DNA from: Gymnopus androsaceus JB14
Lineage: Eukaryota; Basidiomycota; Agaricomycetes; Agaricales; Omphalotaceae
Direction of reading: 5' to 3'
DNA: 64,000 bases
NCBI GenBank assembly: GCA_009733575.1
Contig: ML769667.1
Location: forward strand, 23,787 to 87,786
Shown: positions 22,289-32,862 of the stretch, piece by piece
Numbering within the stretch: the first letter of the stretch is position 1
Layout: each line of letters opens with the position of its first letter
Position numbers and translations under genes: made by a program
Notes under the pieces: generated by a model
What the model saw: only the letters and a program-made list of their open reading frames with translations
Databases searched by the model: none
Told to the model about the DNA's origin: nothing

Positions 22289-23141
22289 AAGAGGGCTCAA
22301 GAAATTAAGCGCCGAACCGGGGGTAGGTTAGTTAGTTCAGCCACCAGGACAAAAAAAAAATTCCACCCCTCTTATATACCCTCAGAATACCCTTGGAATT
22401 TATTCAGAATCATAATTTTGAGCTTACAGAGTCCTCTAGTAGCTTCACATTGGCTTCCAAAGCAGTGGAAGCAGTAGTAACCTCGGCATGGAGGCACAAG
22501 AGAAAAGGCTGCAAAACTGTAAACGGTTTGGGTTGTTGGAGATACGGACATCGGTGTGTCGGGCAAAGCGCCCTAGTTGATGGTTTCATGTTTCTTCCTA
22601 TCTGTGATTCTCATCTACGTACATTTATTTATATTCTTATCCAGTAGCTAGGCTGTACTTATCTCGGAAATATATGTAGTTGCTTATATTCTGTAGCAGT
22701 TTTGTCTTGGTCCCCCAGGGTTTATCTCTTCACTCTGGGGTGAGTTTACTTACTTTATTTATCCACTAACAATATACTGACTGTCTCGTAGCTTTAGACT
22801 CATCTGTATATTGTTAGCTCTCACATGGGTAGGTTTGAAATTTTTTGAATTGGAGTAATAGTACTAACAAAAACACATCCAGTATCATATGGAATGTATA
22901 GGGTTGAACCAATTCATCATGTCATGGACTTGCAATGCTTGTAAGAGCGTCAAGCATTAGTAGTAGTAGTCATTTGATTACTATCTAATCAAGATATACC
23001 ATATATGGGCATGGGAATGCTTACATAGTATAGTAGTCCCCTCCAACTCAAGGGGCTGCAAAGAATTAAGCACCTGACTGGGGGGTTGGTGAGTTAGTCC
23101 AGCCATCAGGCCGGAAAAAAAAAAAGTTTGACACCCCTCTA
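22289..23141. repeat. Direct repeats at 22289-22372 and 23045-23141 flanking gene-free DNA
   Basis: Both copies read GGGCT.AAGAAATTAAGC or GGGCTGCAAAGAATTAAG, then a GGGGG..GGTTAGTTAGT / GGGGGGTTGGTGAGTTAGT core, TCAGCCA, CAGG, an A-run, and CACCCCTCT. The sequence GATTTCTTGAGCCCCC at about 24657 is an inverted partner of the first. The RT-RNase H fragment follows the second copy, so these may be terminal or split repeats of that element. The DNA between them (22380-23040) has no gene. Confidence 0.45.
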
Positions 23142-23177
23142 AATGGGTGATTTGGGGCATTTTTGGGACCTCCTTGG

Positions 23178-24094
23178 TCCATTGCACTTACCACCAGATG
23201 TCTGATTAAGCTCCTCTTTTGGGCTGGCTGTGGGCACCAAGCAAATTTGTCCCATTCACATTGTTCTTCAAATATATCGGTTTTCTCTGGCACATCGAAG
23301 AGAAGACTGTCCAACTTCCCGAGAAGAAGAAGGACAAATACATAGCTCGACTCGCACCCTGGGTAGCGAAAGAACCCCAGTTTGTGGATAAGGTTGAGGA
23401 ACTAATTGGAACACTAAACCACATTGCACTCGTCGTCCCAACTGGGAAAACAAGACTGAACAACCTATTCAACTTTTGCTCCAGCTTCAAATCCTTGAAG
23501 CATTTTGTCCCACATTCGATCCCAGCCAAACTCCACATCGACATTACATGGTGGAACAACCTACTTCACCAGTCCTTTGTCGGGATGGAGATCATAACTA
23601 TGCCTGATCTCATAGATGTTGACCTCTTTGTGGACGCATCAACATCATGGGGCATAGGACTCATCCTGAATGGAAAGTGGCTTGCCTGGGAGTACCAACC
23701 AGACTGGATGGACACCGAGCGACACATTGGTTGGAGGGAAATGGTGGTGGTTGAACTCGCTCTTCAGACCCTCATTTCCTCAGGCTTCCGTAATGTCAGA
23801 GTCCACCTTTGTTCAGACAACATCAGAGTTGCTGGAGCTCTCAAAAAAGGCAGCTCTCGGGGACACAAAATAAACCTTATCCTGCGGAAAATCATTGAGT
23901 TAATGCAGGAATTCAAAGTCTGGATAGACTGCATATGGGTTTCGACGCACGACAACCCAGCTGATGCACCATCGCAAGGAGACTTCCCCCCACGCAAACA
24001 ACTACACTCTCACCCTCCCGCAGTTCCGCAACACCTAAAGCCTTACTTATTTAACTCGGTCCAACCAAATGACCCACATCTCCTCTCCCAATAG
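23178..24094 (+). pseudogene. RT-RNase H fragment of a DIRS/Ngaro-like retroelement
   Basis: The open frame 23219-24094 begins inside the palm/thumb of a reverse transcriptase (FFKYIGFLWHIEEKTVQLP, VEELIGTLNHIALVVP). It continues into an RNase H-like domain: DLFVDASTSWGIGLILNGK, GWREMVVVELALQTL, VRVHLCSDNIRVAGALKKG, WVSTHDNPADAPSQG. The D-E-D-D pattern is visible in VDAS, WREM, CSDN and NPADAPS. This arrangement and wording match the RT-RH of fungal DIRS/Ngaro-type (tyrosine-recombinase) elements rather than Copia. The catalytic first half of RT and any recombinase are absent. The frame stays open over 290 codons despite truncation, so the insertion is fairly young. Confidence 0.75.
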
Positions 24095-24099
24095 CTTAC

Positions 24100-25030
24100 A
24101 TTGTATTCCAGACCTCCGAGATACACTAGTAGATTACTTTACATGAACCTAGCTTAAATTTAACAATGTCTCGCTAGAAGTAACAAGCGAGCAGATTCCA
24201 ACTCAATGGACAGACAGATGACCATATGGTCACATGCATGTGACTCGAGTTACTTCTAACCACCACCGCGATATCTCTTTGAGCTCAAATCTCACACGTC
24301 TAGTATTTTTACAGATGACAGTCATCTTTTTGTCACACCACTCACATAGTGTTAGATGGTCCCAAAGTTCCAACACTTCAGTGACAATGTTTTATAAAAA
24401 GTGTCCTTTCAAGCTTCATAGTATTTACAGTCTATAAAAACTTGGGATAGTGTAACTGCTAGCTCTGAGGCAGAAAAATACCAATATCTAATCTTGATTT
24501 ACCATATATGGTGTGTGGGAACGCTTACATAGTTAGTTAGTCTGACTGAAAGGCTGGTTCCAAAAAGTTCAACCTGTGGTCAACTTTTTTTTGAACGTTT
24601 GCAGCCTCTTGCTCCAACTGTCCGAAAAAGAAAAAAAAATCAACCTGCGGTCCCTTTGTAGATTTCTTGAGCCCCCTTGAAGTAAAATGGACTCTAAAAA
24701 TGTGACTCCAAAGTCTCCAAAACTCCAGACTCAGAGAAATCGATCATACGTTTCTTTTTTAAATTGAAAAAAAAAAAAAAAAGTAAATTTAGACGCCCAA
24801 GCGATCATACCTCTGAGGGATTTAATCCGAGCTCAGACCAGGAGCTTTCTTTGTAACCAAAAAACGACGCTATTAGAGAGATGCAACAATCAACTGCATG
24901 AATCAAGCCTTTGGTGTGGGCCGCTGAGTACAAGCGCGAGTGTGAAAAGGGACCTCGCTATATCAGCTCTGGTTATATGTTCCAAGGCTGCTATATAGGG
25001 TGCATAAAGTTTCGTCTTACTCAATTACAC
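24100..25030. other. Gene-free DNA after the RT-RNase H fragment
   Basis: A-rich runs (24630, 24770) and a short match, TACCATATATGG then GCTTACATAGT at 24500, to the region at 22997. No coding frame can be supported. Confidence 0.4.
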
Positions 25031-25037
25031 TCTGAAA

Positions 25038-25212
25038 GGTGACAAAATTCTGCCGAGCAGAAAAGTTGCCTGATAGGTCACGTGATTTCCTTTTATGGTT
25101 TATCAGTACCTTTCAGCTCAACTGAAATGTGTACTGAAAACCCTTGATTAGCCATATTAGGCTAATCTGGTCCTTTTCAGTACACATTTCTGCCGAGCAG
25201 AATTTTGTAACC
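25038..25212. mobile_element. Small inverted-repeat element, about 175 bp
   Basis: The left end GGTGACAAAATTCTGC and right end GCAGAATTTTGTAACC are near-complementary over about 24 bp. Each contains a self-complementary TCTGCCGAGCAGA core. The centre holds a second hairpin, TGTGTACTGAAAA against TTTTCAGTACACA (about 25125-25185). There is no coding capacity and no clear target duplication, so the superfamily is open. Confidence 0.55.
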
Positions 25213-25342
25213 TTCGCGTGTGTTAGGTCCTCGTATGAAACGCTTTGATCACTCACACCGCTTTTTTTTTGCCAAACCGGCGGTAACTCGGCCGGCAGTA
25301 ACAATTACAGCTTTGGCCGAGTCTTTTCGGAGAAAGAATAAG

Positions 25343-25675
25343 TCACAAATAAACAATCGAGTCAGATGAAGGGAGGTCAAAGAGGGGTATCCAGGTATTG
25401 TATGCAAATTGTATGTGCCGGTAGCAGGACTCGTAAAGTTGGGGGCTCGAATTGGGTTCGAAGGCGGAGCAGAGTAAGTATGGTTTTGATAGATCATCCC
25501 AGTACAAGGGAGGTGGGATGTGGATGTGGAGGTGAATCATGAACATTGTGCTCCCTCCGGCTTTGAAGATTCCCGTCATTTGGAATTCAGCTCTCGGCAA
25601 GCGATGCAACCACCCAAGTCGAAGCTTTGAGCCATACAAATTCAACCACGAAACTCTATCTCCGGTCCAATACAT
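25343..25675 (-). CDS. Hypothetical 110-residue frame
   Basis: The frame contains WLNLYGSKLRLGWLHRLPRAEFQM and a proline-rich middle. I recognise no domain. It has no introns and moderate CpG content. It could be coding or chance; there is no promoter or partner that decides it. Confidence 0.2.
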   Translation of the reverse strand: MYWTGDRVSWLNLYGSKLRLGWLHRLPRAEFQMTGIFKAGGSTMFMIHLHIHIPPPLYWDDLSKPYLLCSAFEPNSSPQLYESCYRHIQFAYNTWIPLFDLPSSDSIVYL

Positions 25676-25902
25676 ACGTACAGATTTGACGTCCTAGTCT
25701 TTGGCCGTTCAAGTGAGCGAGACCGTGGTACCGGGATGATATCTCACCGGTACTGATATCTTCATTGCCTTACGGACCAGTCCCTACACTTGGTAGTTTA
25801 TACGCACTTGTATTCACCCGATCAAGGACTTCACCTAATAGGTAATACAATGGAAAATTCATGCATCTGGCCAGTGGATATTAATTGTATCCACACCGCC
25901 TT

Positions 25903-26081
25903 CATCAGCAAAACCTATATTTTTGCTGGAGAAAACCCATTCATTTGGGACATCTCTGGAGCAAGGTACCCTATTCCAGAGACCTCCGGGGATCTCTGGA
26001 GAAAATTGAGAGTTTTTTTGACAGCTGTCAAGCTCCAGAGATCTCTGGAGACCTCCAGCGAAAATACAGGTTTTGCTGATG
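25903..26081. mobile_element. CATC-family palindromic element, copy 5 (CTCCAGAGATC type), 179 bp
   Basis: It starts CATCAGCAAAACCTATATTT and ends AATACAGGTTTTGCTGATG, flanked by TT on both sides (25901-25902, 26082-26083). The inside is a fold-back of GATCTCTGGAG and CTCCAGAGATC units around TTTTTGACAGCTGTCAA. It shares no internal sequence with copies 1, 2 or 4 apart from the TGACAGCTGTCA palindrome also found in copy 3. It lies 280 bp upstream of the secreted-protein gene. Confidence 0.8.
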
Positions 26082-26162
26082 TTCCGGTAAAATCTCAACA
26101 TTAATCTTAATCCTCAATTTTTTATTTGCCAGGGTCTATCAAACGCTAAGTATAAAAGCTTT

Positions 26163-26183
26163 TAGGTAGGTAGGTAGGTAGGT
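26163..26183. repeat. (TAGG)n microsatellite
   Basis: About five TAGG units in the promoter region of the secreted-protein gene, just after a TATAAAAG box at 26151. Confidence 0.8.
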
Positions 26184-26358
26184 AAACCGGCGCGGTCCCA
26201 TTGAGAAACAGCCGGGTTCCGCACTACGCGCATAGCGCCGGTATGCGCGCTGCGGGCACCTAGTGCTTTAGAGTCCTGCTAGCAAAGAGCAGAGCTGGTC
26301 TCTACCTCATCGTTGCCTACACCTTCAGTTCCCTTAGTGCATACACACCTTCACCACC

Positions 26359-26853
26359 ATGGAAGCCTCCCTCCAAACTCTCATCATCGCTGCACTGCTC
26401 GTAGTCAGTACTTCATCGTTCACATATGGACTCCCCTTGGGAGACCAAATATATAGTCGGAAAGAGGACTCCATTGTTCAACGTTCAGCTGGTACTGATA
26501 CAAATGGATATCTTTTTGAGGTATGCAGCAAGTCATTCATCAACTCTAGTATTGACCTGTTCCAATAGCGCCACTGGCAGCCTGAGTATACTCGACCCCA
26601 AAGACGTTCACCTGCGCATGAAGGCTCCGAGTCTGCGCATAAAGAAGGCTCCCAGTCTGGCCTCGCAATCAAACCGAACGACCCAACCCATGTCAAAGCA
26701 GCAAAGCATCTTGCCAACAAGCTGCCTGTCGAGCTAGCCCACAAAGTCGTTGACCAACACAATGGGGATATTCATTCCTCGAGAATGAAACCTACTCACG
26801 AAGCGGTTGAGGCACCGGTCTGGATGGGAGAGGGTCGATCATGCGCTCAATGA
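26359..26853 (+). CDS. Small secreted protein, function unknown
   Basis: Exon 1 is 26359-26520, a GT-AG intron is 26521-26568, and exon 2 is 26569-26853; together 148 residues. The N-terminus MEASLQTLIIAALLVVSTSS is a clear signal peptide, with likely cleavage near TYG. The mature part is hydrophilic. It starts LPLGDQIYSRKEDS and has two tandem SAHKEGSQ / PAHEGSE-like units. It then has VKAAKHLANKLPVELAHKVV and a basic/His-rich end. It has almost no cysteine (one near the C-terminus), unlike most cysteine-rich effectors. A TATAAAAG box lies 208 bp upstream, and the TAGG microsatellite and CATC element 5 lie in the promoter region. No homology is recognisable; secretion is the only supported property. 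Confidence 0.6.
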
Positions 26854-27230
26854 TCCTCGTCTTAATAAAAACAACCAGGGTCCGAACAACCAGTGGCATG
26901 ATGCTTGGCATGTGGGGCAGGAAATGCGGATAGGAACTAGACTCTTTTTTCTCACAAGGGGGGTGCGGAGAGGAAGGAGATTCTGTGCAATCAATACTTG
27001 GGTTGTGATATTGTAACCTATCATTAATCAAGGCCCAGAGTTTTGCCTTAATTGGTCGGAAGGTTGGAACATTCGGCATGATCCAACACCTCAGCGTTAG
27101 CATCAACAGCGACAGCTGGTAGTTGTTGGAAGAAGAAGACTCAGTGATTGATATACTCTAAGCATCCTCAAATCCGTGGCAATTTGAATCTTCCTCTAAA
27201 CAACACTACACGATTAATTACTAAGTGGGC

Positions 27231-28740
27231 TCACTCTTCCACCTGCACTATCAGCTTTCCCGAGCTCTCCAAATAAGAAAGCGTTCTCCGAAATGACTCT
27301 TCAATACCACTGGGAACTACATAAAAAAACCCAGCATCCGCCGCTAGACGAATATGCACTGTTTCAAGTAGAGAAAATTCTGCCCTTGCAAGCAGTGCGT
27401 CAAAAGCAGCCCACGCATTCCAGTGAACTGGGTTTACGTTCTCAATGGCTAAACAGAGTTTTATGGTCAGATGTCGGAGAGAGAACCTAGTTTCATCTGG
27501 GCTTAGGAGAGGTTCCAGGAGTGCTTTGATACGGTGAGCTGGGCTGTATGTAACGGTTTGTGGGACATATAGAGTTAAGCTGTGCAAGTTGGGCGTGTAT
27601 TCAAGAGGAACAGTATCAGGCTGGAGCTGGAAAATGACAATGCGAGAACTCAAAGGTGAGCCATTCGACTCGGAAACAAGTGATTTAACGCACCCGAAAG
27701 ATTCAAAGATGACTCCAGTAGTTCCAATTCTCTGAGATTTCTGCCAGCATACTTCAGCATTGCTGAAGTGTGCGCACCGCTCCCGATTCGCAGTAATCGC
27801 AGATTTTGGATGTCAAATGGGCAAGAATCTTGTCGAAACCAAGTAAGGAACATATCAATGTGCCAGACAGAGGACTCGAACTGCAATTCATCAAGCAGTA
27901 TAGACCGAGCACCAACAGACCGAGCATCAACGCCAACATTTGCGAAGTCCGTCTGCAGAATAGACGAATTTAGCGCGCGCGCGGCATGCCAGTGCCAGCC
28001 ATCGTTCCAGTCCCGATCCACATTTAACACCTTCAAATGTGCTGCACAGCTCAACAGAGATACCAACTCAGGAAATGTAGGGATTAAAACCCTATCGAAA
28101 CGGAGTTGGATCAAGGAAGCATCTCTGAGCATATCTGTTAACGCCGACTTCAGTGAAGGGCATAAAGTATCCCAGATGACAAACACAAAGGATAATTTAT
28201 GCGCAAAAAGTTCAGCTTTGAGAGGTGCTGGACAATACTTGCAGCAATAGCATGCAAGGAGCCGATGATAGCTTCACTGGAAGAAGGTTCTATGAACCTA
28301 TGAAGCTCCAAGGACTGAACATACGACGCCAGACGGGGGTTTTTGACCACTGATTGGGCTTTCAGGAAAGATTGGGTGAGCAGCGTTCTGGAGGTAGATA
28401 TTTCAAGGATGATTTCTCGAAAGATGCCACGTTGTGAGCGATGAACCCATGCTCTTGCAACGAGAGCACAGTTAAGAAGGGTCGGGGTATCGAAGTAGAG
28501 ATGATCGAGGATGAGTTCGACAAGTTCGTTGGGTAGCTGTTGCACGACAGCTGAAGGACCTGGAGAGGAAGAGGCCAATGATGAAGAAAGCGATTTCGCG
28601 TTTGGTAGCTGTTGCACGACAGCGGATGGACCTGGAGAGGAGAGGCTCAATGATGAAGAAAGCGACTTCGAGGCCCATTTAGTGAGAATCTTCCGTAGGC
28701 CGCGCCCGAAAGGCCTTTTAGATTGTCGTTTCTCCATCAT
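27231..28740 (-). CDS. F-box protein, agaric type, possibly frameshifted
   Basis: The N-terminal part (from 28740) contains a classical F-box: QQLPNELVELILDHLYFDTP, LLNCALVARAWVHRSQRGIF. This would bind Skp1 in an SCF ubiquitin ligase. Just before it, SSPGPSAVVQQLPN occurs twice in tandem (about 29 residues each). The C-terminal part has leucine-rich segments (LELHRFIEP, HLKVLNVDRDW, NLRELELLESSLNLSG, LHSLTLYVP) that would pick the substrate. Two frame changes occur: at about 28190, where the paralog at 41020 is continuous as LSKLNLHKVSFVFVIWD, and at about 27660, where an intron may explain the change. So this copy is either alternatively spliced or recently broken. CpG content is high. Confidence 0.6.
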
Positions 28741-29640
28741 GACGACTGTTGGAAAGAAAACTTTAGACGCCCATTACTAAAGGAGTAAAGAGCGTCTAGC
28801 TGGTCAAAGCTGTTCATATGGGTCGCTTTCAATGCCCGGACATCGATCGGACAGCACCAAAGCCAGACCAGAGCGGTATAAATATCTGGGTAGAATAATA
28901 CTGCACTTGATTAGTCTGCATTGCACGAGGCAATTAGATTTGTGTGTTACTAGTACACCACTAGTACTTACTTGAGTATGCGAACGTGGACCAGGCGAGG
29001 AAGGAGAAAGCAAGGCTCCAGGTTGCCGCTGGTGTATAAATGATATTCGAAATCCAAACGTCGGACCGGAGATGAACGCCTTGAATCGGAATAGCTATTA
29101 GCTGCTGCTATCCTTTTAACTGACCATCTAGGCTCCTGTTGAACGTTGAACGTTGATTGCTAGTATTCAAACGTTCACCTCTGAGGCGCTCGTCAGATCC
29201 CGACATCCGTGAAGGATGAATTCCAATCAGACCTTCCTAATTGTGTCCGATTGGATGGGTCGATTTTTGAAAGGATACAGAATGAAGATAGAAAGCCGTC
29301 ACCGTATACAAGCCATACGTATATCTAATGTCGAGTCGGACGAACGATTCCTGCTTGATTGCTGGGGTCCAACTCGGAGTTAGTGGGATGTTCTGTGAGC
29401 AAAAGATTGAAAGGTTGGATATTTTGCACGAGAAATACTTTCGACGCACGTGAATGTCTGAGTTTGAGAGTTAAGCCTGTTTTTGAAGCCATTGACGTGA
29501 TCCTATTTTGGAACCTTGTCCGAGCGCTTTTCTCGCTTCCTCTCATTCTTCTCGCATCAATTTTGCACCAGCATTGAACGCCCAATTTCTGTTGGCAGCG
29601 CAGAGAAGTAGACAGGTCGAGAATGTGTGCTGAACGTGGG
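28690..29640. repeat. Segmental duplication copy 1 (F-box 5' flank)
   Basis: This block, which includes the F-box N-terminus and promoter, recurs at 32863-34050. Shared words include CGCCCGAAAGG, ACTAGTACACCACTAGTACTT, GGTCAAAGCTG and ATCCAAACGTC. A shorter, decayed third copy is at 41445-41650. The palindrome ACTAGTACACCACTAGTACTT is kept in all three. The block includes two TATA-like boxes (GGTATAAATATC, GTGTATAAATGAT). Confidence 0.65.
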
Positions 29641-29846
29641 ACTTTGGAAGGCCTGCAGGACGTTGCGTCGCGTCACAACTCATTAAATTCTCTTCTCTTC
29701 TAATCGGGATGCTGTGTGATCTTTTTTCTTGCTCTAGTACCACCATCTCCCTCGCATTTTTAAAATGCCACCGCAGTCCGAGAGATGTACCTTTGGTGCC
29801 CCGGCACCTCCGAGAGCGTTAGAAATGGCTCTCGAAGGCTAAAAAA

Positions 29847-31714
29847 TTGTTTCCAAAAAAGTCACTAGTCCTTCGAAGCGTTGGCCGTACAACCACCTTT
29901 CCAGCATACGACATCGACTCCTCTACTCCCTCGGACACAATGTGCTCTGCGCTTGCAGCGTTATCGTCTCTGGTTTTCGATATACAGGCTCAGCACACTC
30001 ATTCTCTAAGACACCTCTTTTTCACCGAAAACGAGAAGGAGTGGAAGTTGATTTCGCGTTGGCTTTCTTTTTTCGTCGAAACTTGTCTCCGGAAGCATGC
30101 TACGAGCTGGGATGGTTGGGACTTCCAGGAACACGTACTTTATATTGTTCCACTTATCTTCGTTGGGCCTGGTCATTGTCACAGGAATCTAGGTCGTGAG
30201 GCCAGGGCTTTAATCGAGAAGAACCCAGAGATCTTTCGTATGGTCTTTCAAGCGTGGTCCTTTGCGGTTACCTCATTCCATCGCTCTCTCTCACTTCACA
30301 CGCGAGCTGTACTTCTCTTTATGAAAGTTGCAGACGAAGAAGATACCGCGGATAATTTGTTCATGCGGACCTTTTTAGAGGTTTCTCCGGACCCAGTTAC
30401 GGTTTGCATGTCATTCTTCACCGAGCATGTTTCAAGGCGAATGCCTGGAATTGCCTTGAGGGCCCTCAGCTTCATCGCTCTATTCGTACACCGTATGGCC
30501 CGAGAGCCTAGTCCTAAACCCCTCTTTCATTCGCTCTTCAAGGCTGGCGCCCTCAAGCCCGCGATGCTTACTCTTAGGCGTATATCTGCGCTAGAGGTTG
30601 CCCGTGGTATCAGCGAGTTCGACAAACCCACATATTTTTCCTGTATAGCAAGGTTACATGGGTTCATCGTCTGCGCTGTGAATCATAAAGCTCTTCCAGC
30701 GGTTGCGGAAGCTTTTGATCTGGGATGGTTGAAGCTCTTGCATGGTGCGGCGTGGTTCATTGAGCGGGAGATAGAGCTTCTCCACCAGCCGTTCATAAAC
30801 GGAATGATTTGTGAATTCTTGACAGGAGCCTTGATACACCTGTTCTCCTTTCCCTCCATCCTGCGACCTTTCGTCAAGTACACGAATCGGATCCTCGCTG
30901 ATGATCCCAAAGCCTTTGACTTCACCGACAAGCCTCGGTTGTCTAGATTTGGAGCTGCTTGGAAAGAGGCAATAAAAAAGGCCGCGCACTTTAACGGTTT
31001 GAGGCAGAATTATAAGAAGATGACTGTTATTTGCGCTAATAGCAAGGCGTGTCTTTCTTTCATCCAACGGTCCAACTTGTATTCACCTTTTACCCCCATA
31101 GTGTACTACAACTCCCGACCAGTATCACTTTGTTCAAGTCTGTTCCCGATGCCGATCCAACGTTTACTGCTCCTACGAATGCCAGAAAACGGACTGGAAT
31201 GATGGTCATCGAGAAGCCTGTCGAGGAAACGACCTTGTCCGCACCCCTTGTAACTCTCTCGTTCAATTCCTACTCAGCAACTGTATCTGACGATAATCCC
31301 ATAGTGCTTTCCTCGCTCTCTCCACACGGTAATACCTACGACGCGACCTTCTTCCAATTCACCGTGAATAAATCCCTACAGAAACATCGCAAGTCCCTCC
31401 TATCATCCGTCCTTGATTTTTTCGAAAATAATGTCTGCGGCTGCGGACAAAAGCTCTCTACTATCGTCTTGCATTTACGTTTCTTTTCCCTATACGCCGA
31501 TCCTAGCGAGCTAGTAGGACATTGTGGCCGTGGACTCGCGGAAGATAGTCATATGGAATGGAATTTTCGATGTATGAATAATGCACCGGCCAAGTTTGTT
31601 AATCCGGTTGGGAGAGGGTCGGAGAAGGAGTATTTGGAGCTCGGGGAGGTAATGTATCATGCTGATTTCCCGGAGTATTGTTTGTCTGGGGTGTTCGACT
31701 TGTTAGGACCGTAA
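29847..31714 (+). CDS. MYND-type zinc-finger protein
   Basis: From ATG 29847 the frame runs 400 codons of helical, motif-poor sequence and reaches VICANSK. A 55-bp intron (31047-31101) with a GC donor and AG acceptor then brings in [20 protein letters not shown], followed by [20 protein letters not shown]. Together these give C-x4-C, C-x2-C, C-x3-C and H-x3-C, the full MYND zinc-binding pattern (about residues 397-440). Agaric genomes carry large families with this plan: a long helical N-terminal region and a C-terminal MYND finger used for protein contacts. Downstream exons are uncertain. An open frame continues to 31714 with [17 protein letters not shown] and [19 protein letters not shown], probably after further introns. 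The gene is intact so far as the sequence shows and CpG-rich. Confidence 0.65.
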
Positions 31715-31904
31715 TTATTACCTGTCAGATATGCGATTTCTCTACTGTACCATGGGATCGTATCTAAAAATAACCTTCTTGCCGATGTCCAATAGCCTAC
31801 CAGCCCGAATGGACATGATTTGAATTCCTCCGAGCTCAAGCTTCTGGCGACTAAACTTGTTCAACCCGAGTACTAGTAAGTCGTGACGAATAATTCTTCC
31901 CGTT

Positions 31905-31926
31905 TTCCTTCCTTCCTTCCTTCCCG
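31905..31926. repeat. (TTCC)n microsatellite
   Basis: About five tandem CCTT units in the intergenic region between the MYND gene and the next gene. Confidence 0.7.
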
Positions 31927-32384
31927 TGATGATTTAAATTACACAAATGGGTAGCGATATCTATCTACAGCTGCGACGGTGTCGTAACTAGTCCGTCGCT
32001 CCCAAACTTAAGGACTTGTCTGGTTCACTGGGAAGATTTTTGAGGCATAGGTCGGGCGAAAACGATGGTTGGTAAGACTGTCCTGACTCCTGGAGCTACA
32101 TCGTTAGCTTGGTTGTTTCACTGGTCGGGAAGAAATGTTTGATCTGGTACACATTCTATTTGCTCAGCCCCACCACTGTACCTCCTCTTGGCTGTCGAAT
32201 AGAAACAGGCTATACCGCAGCGACACAAGGCCTAAATCGATGCGTAGTGGTGTCTGCTTATCCACTGTGGTCCATGAAGGTAAATCATCTGCAGTTTCGT
32301 TCAGTTAAATCATAGATCATTTCTGAAAAAGAGCCCAAATCTATGGTCTGACCTAGAATACACCCTGTGGTCACCAAGGCCCTA

Positions 32385-32761
32385 CATACATGTTGGGAGT
32401 CGTTCCTACGGCTAACAACACTGGGTAAGCAATGCTTATCAAGGGTTTGCTGACATTCTGAATGGGACTTCTGCATTGTAGCTTCCAGCCTCCCGTGTAC
32501 TTTGCTCGCCGCAACGCACCATCCGGAACGACTGATTCGTTCACCGTCACTGTAGGTTTTTATTTACTTTGCAAGGCTTCTATCCAGGGTGCTGAAAGAG
32601 TACCTTTAATTTGACAGTTCGACCCCAACTACGCTCAGTTTTTCCTCAACCCAGATGCACAGTATGAGGTCTTCCTCTCCACTACGTACGCTCCTCAAAC
32701 CGATGGTAGAACTTTGGTCACTGGGAGTACAGAGCCCCCGGTTTCTGTTATCCAGGCCTAA
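32385..32761 (+). CDS. 3' part of an unrecognised intron-containing gene
   Basis: Three exons join in frame. The first ends PTYMLGVVPTANNTG. The second is 32482-32551 (FQPPVYFARRNAPSGTTDSF). The third is 32618-32761 (FDPNYAQFFLNPDAQYEVF, LSTTYAPQTDGRTLV, ending SVIQA-stop). The introns are consensus GT-AG (GTAAGC...TTGTAG and GTAGGT...TTGACAG), which makes the model solid at this end. The 5' exons lie in 32060-32385, where ATGGTTGGTAAG near 32064 could be the start. There is no known domain; the beta-strand-like, Thr-rich composition suggests a beta-sandwich protein, but that is only an impression. Confidence 0.5.
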
Positions 32762-32862
32762 TTACTGGGCCCATGCGTATACCTCGTCAGTGCTTACAGG
32801 ATCTTAGGGCATCGATAGTAAAATAGTGTTTACTTATGTACTGTTTGGATTGGATTAAACTC

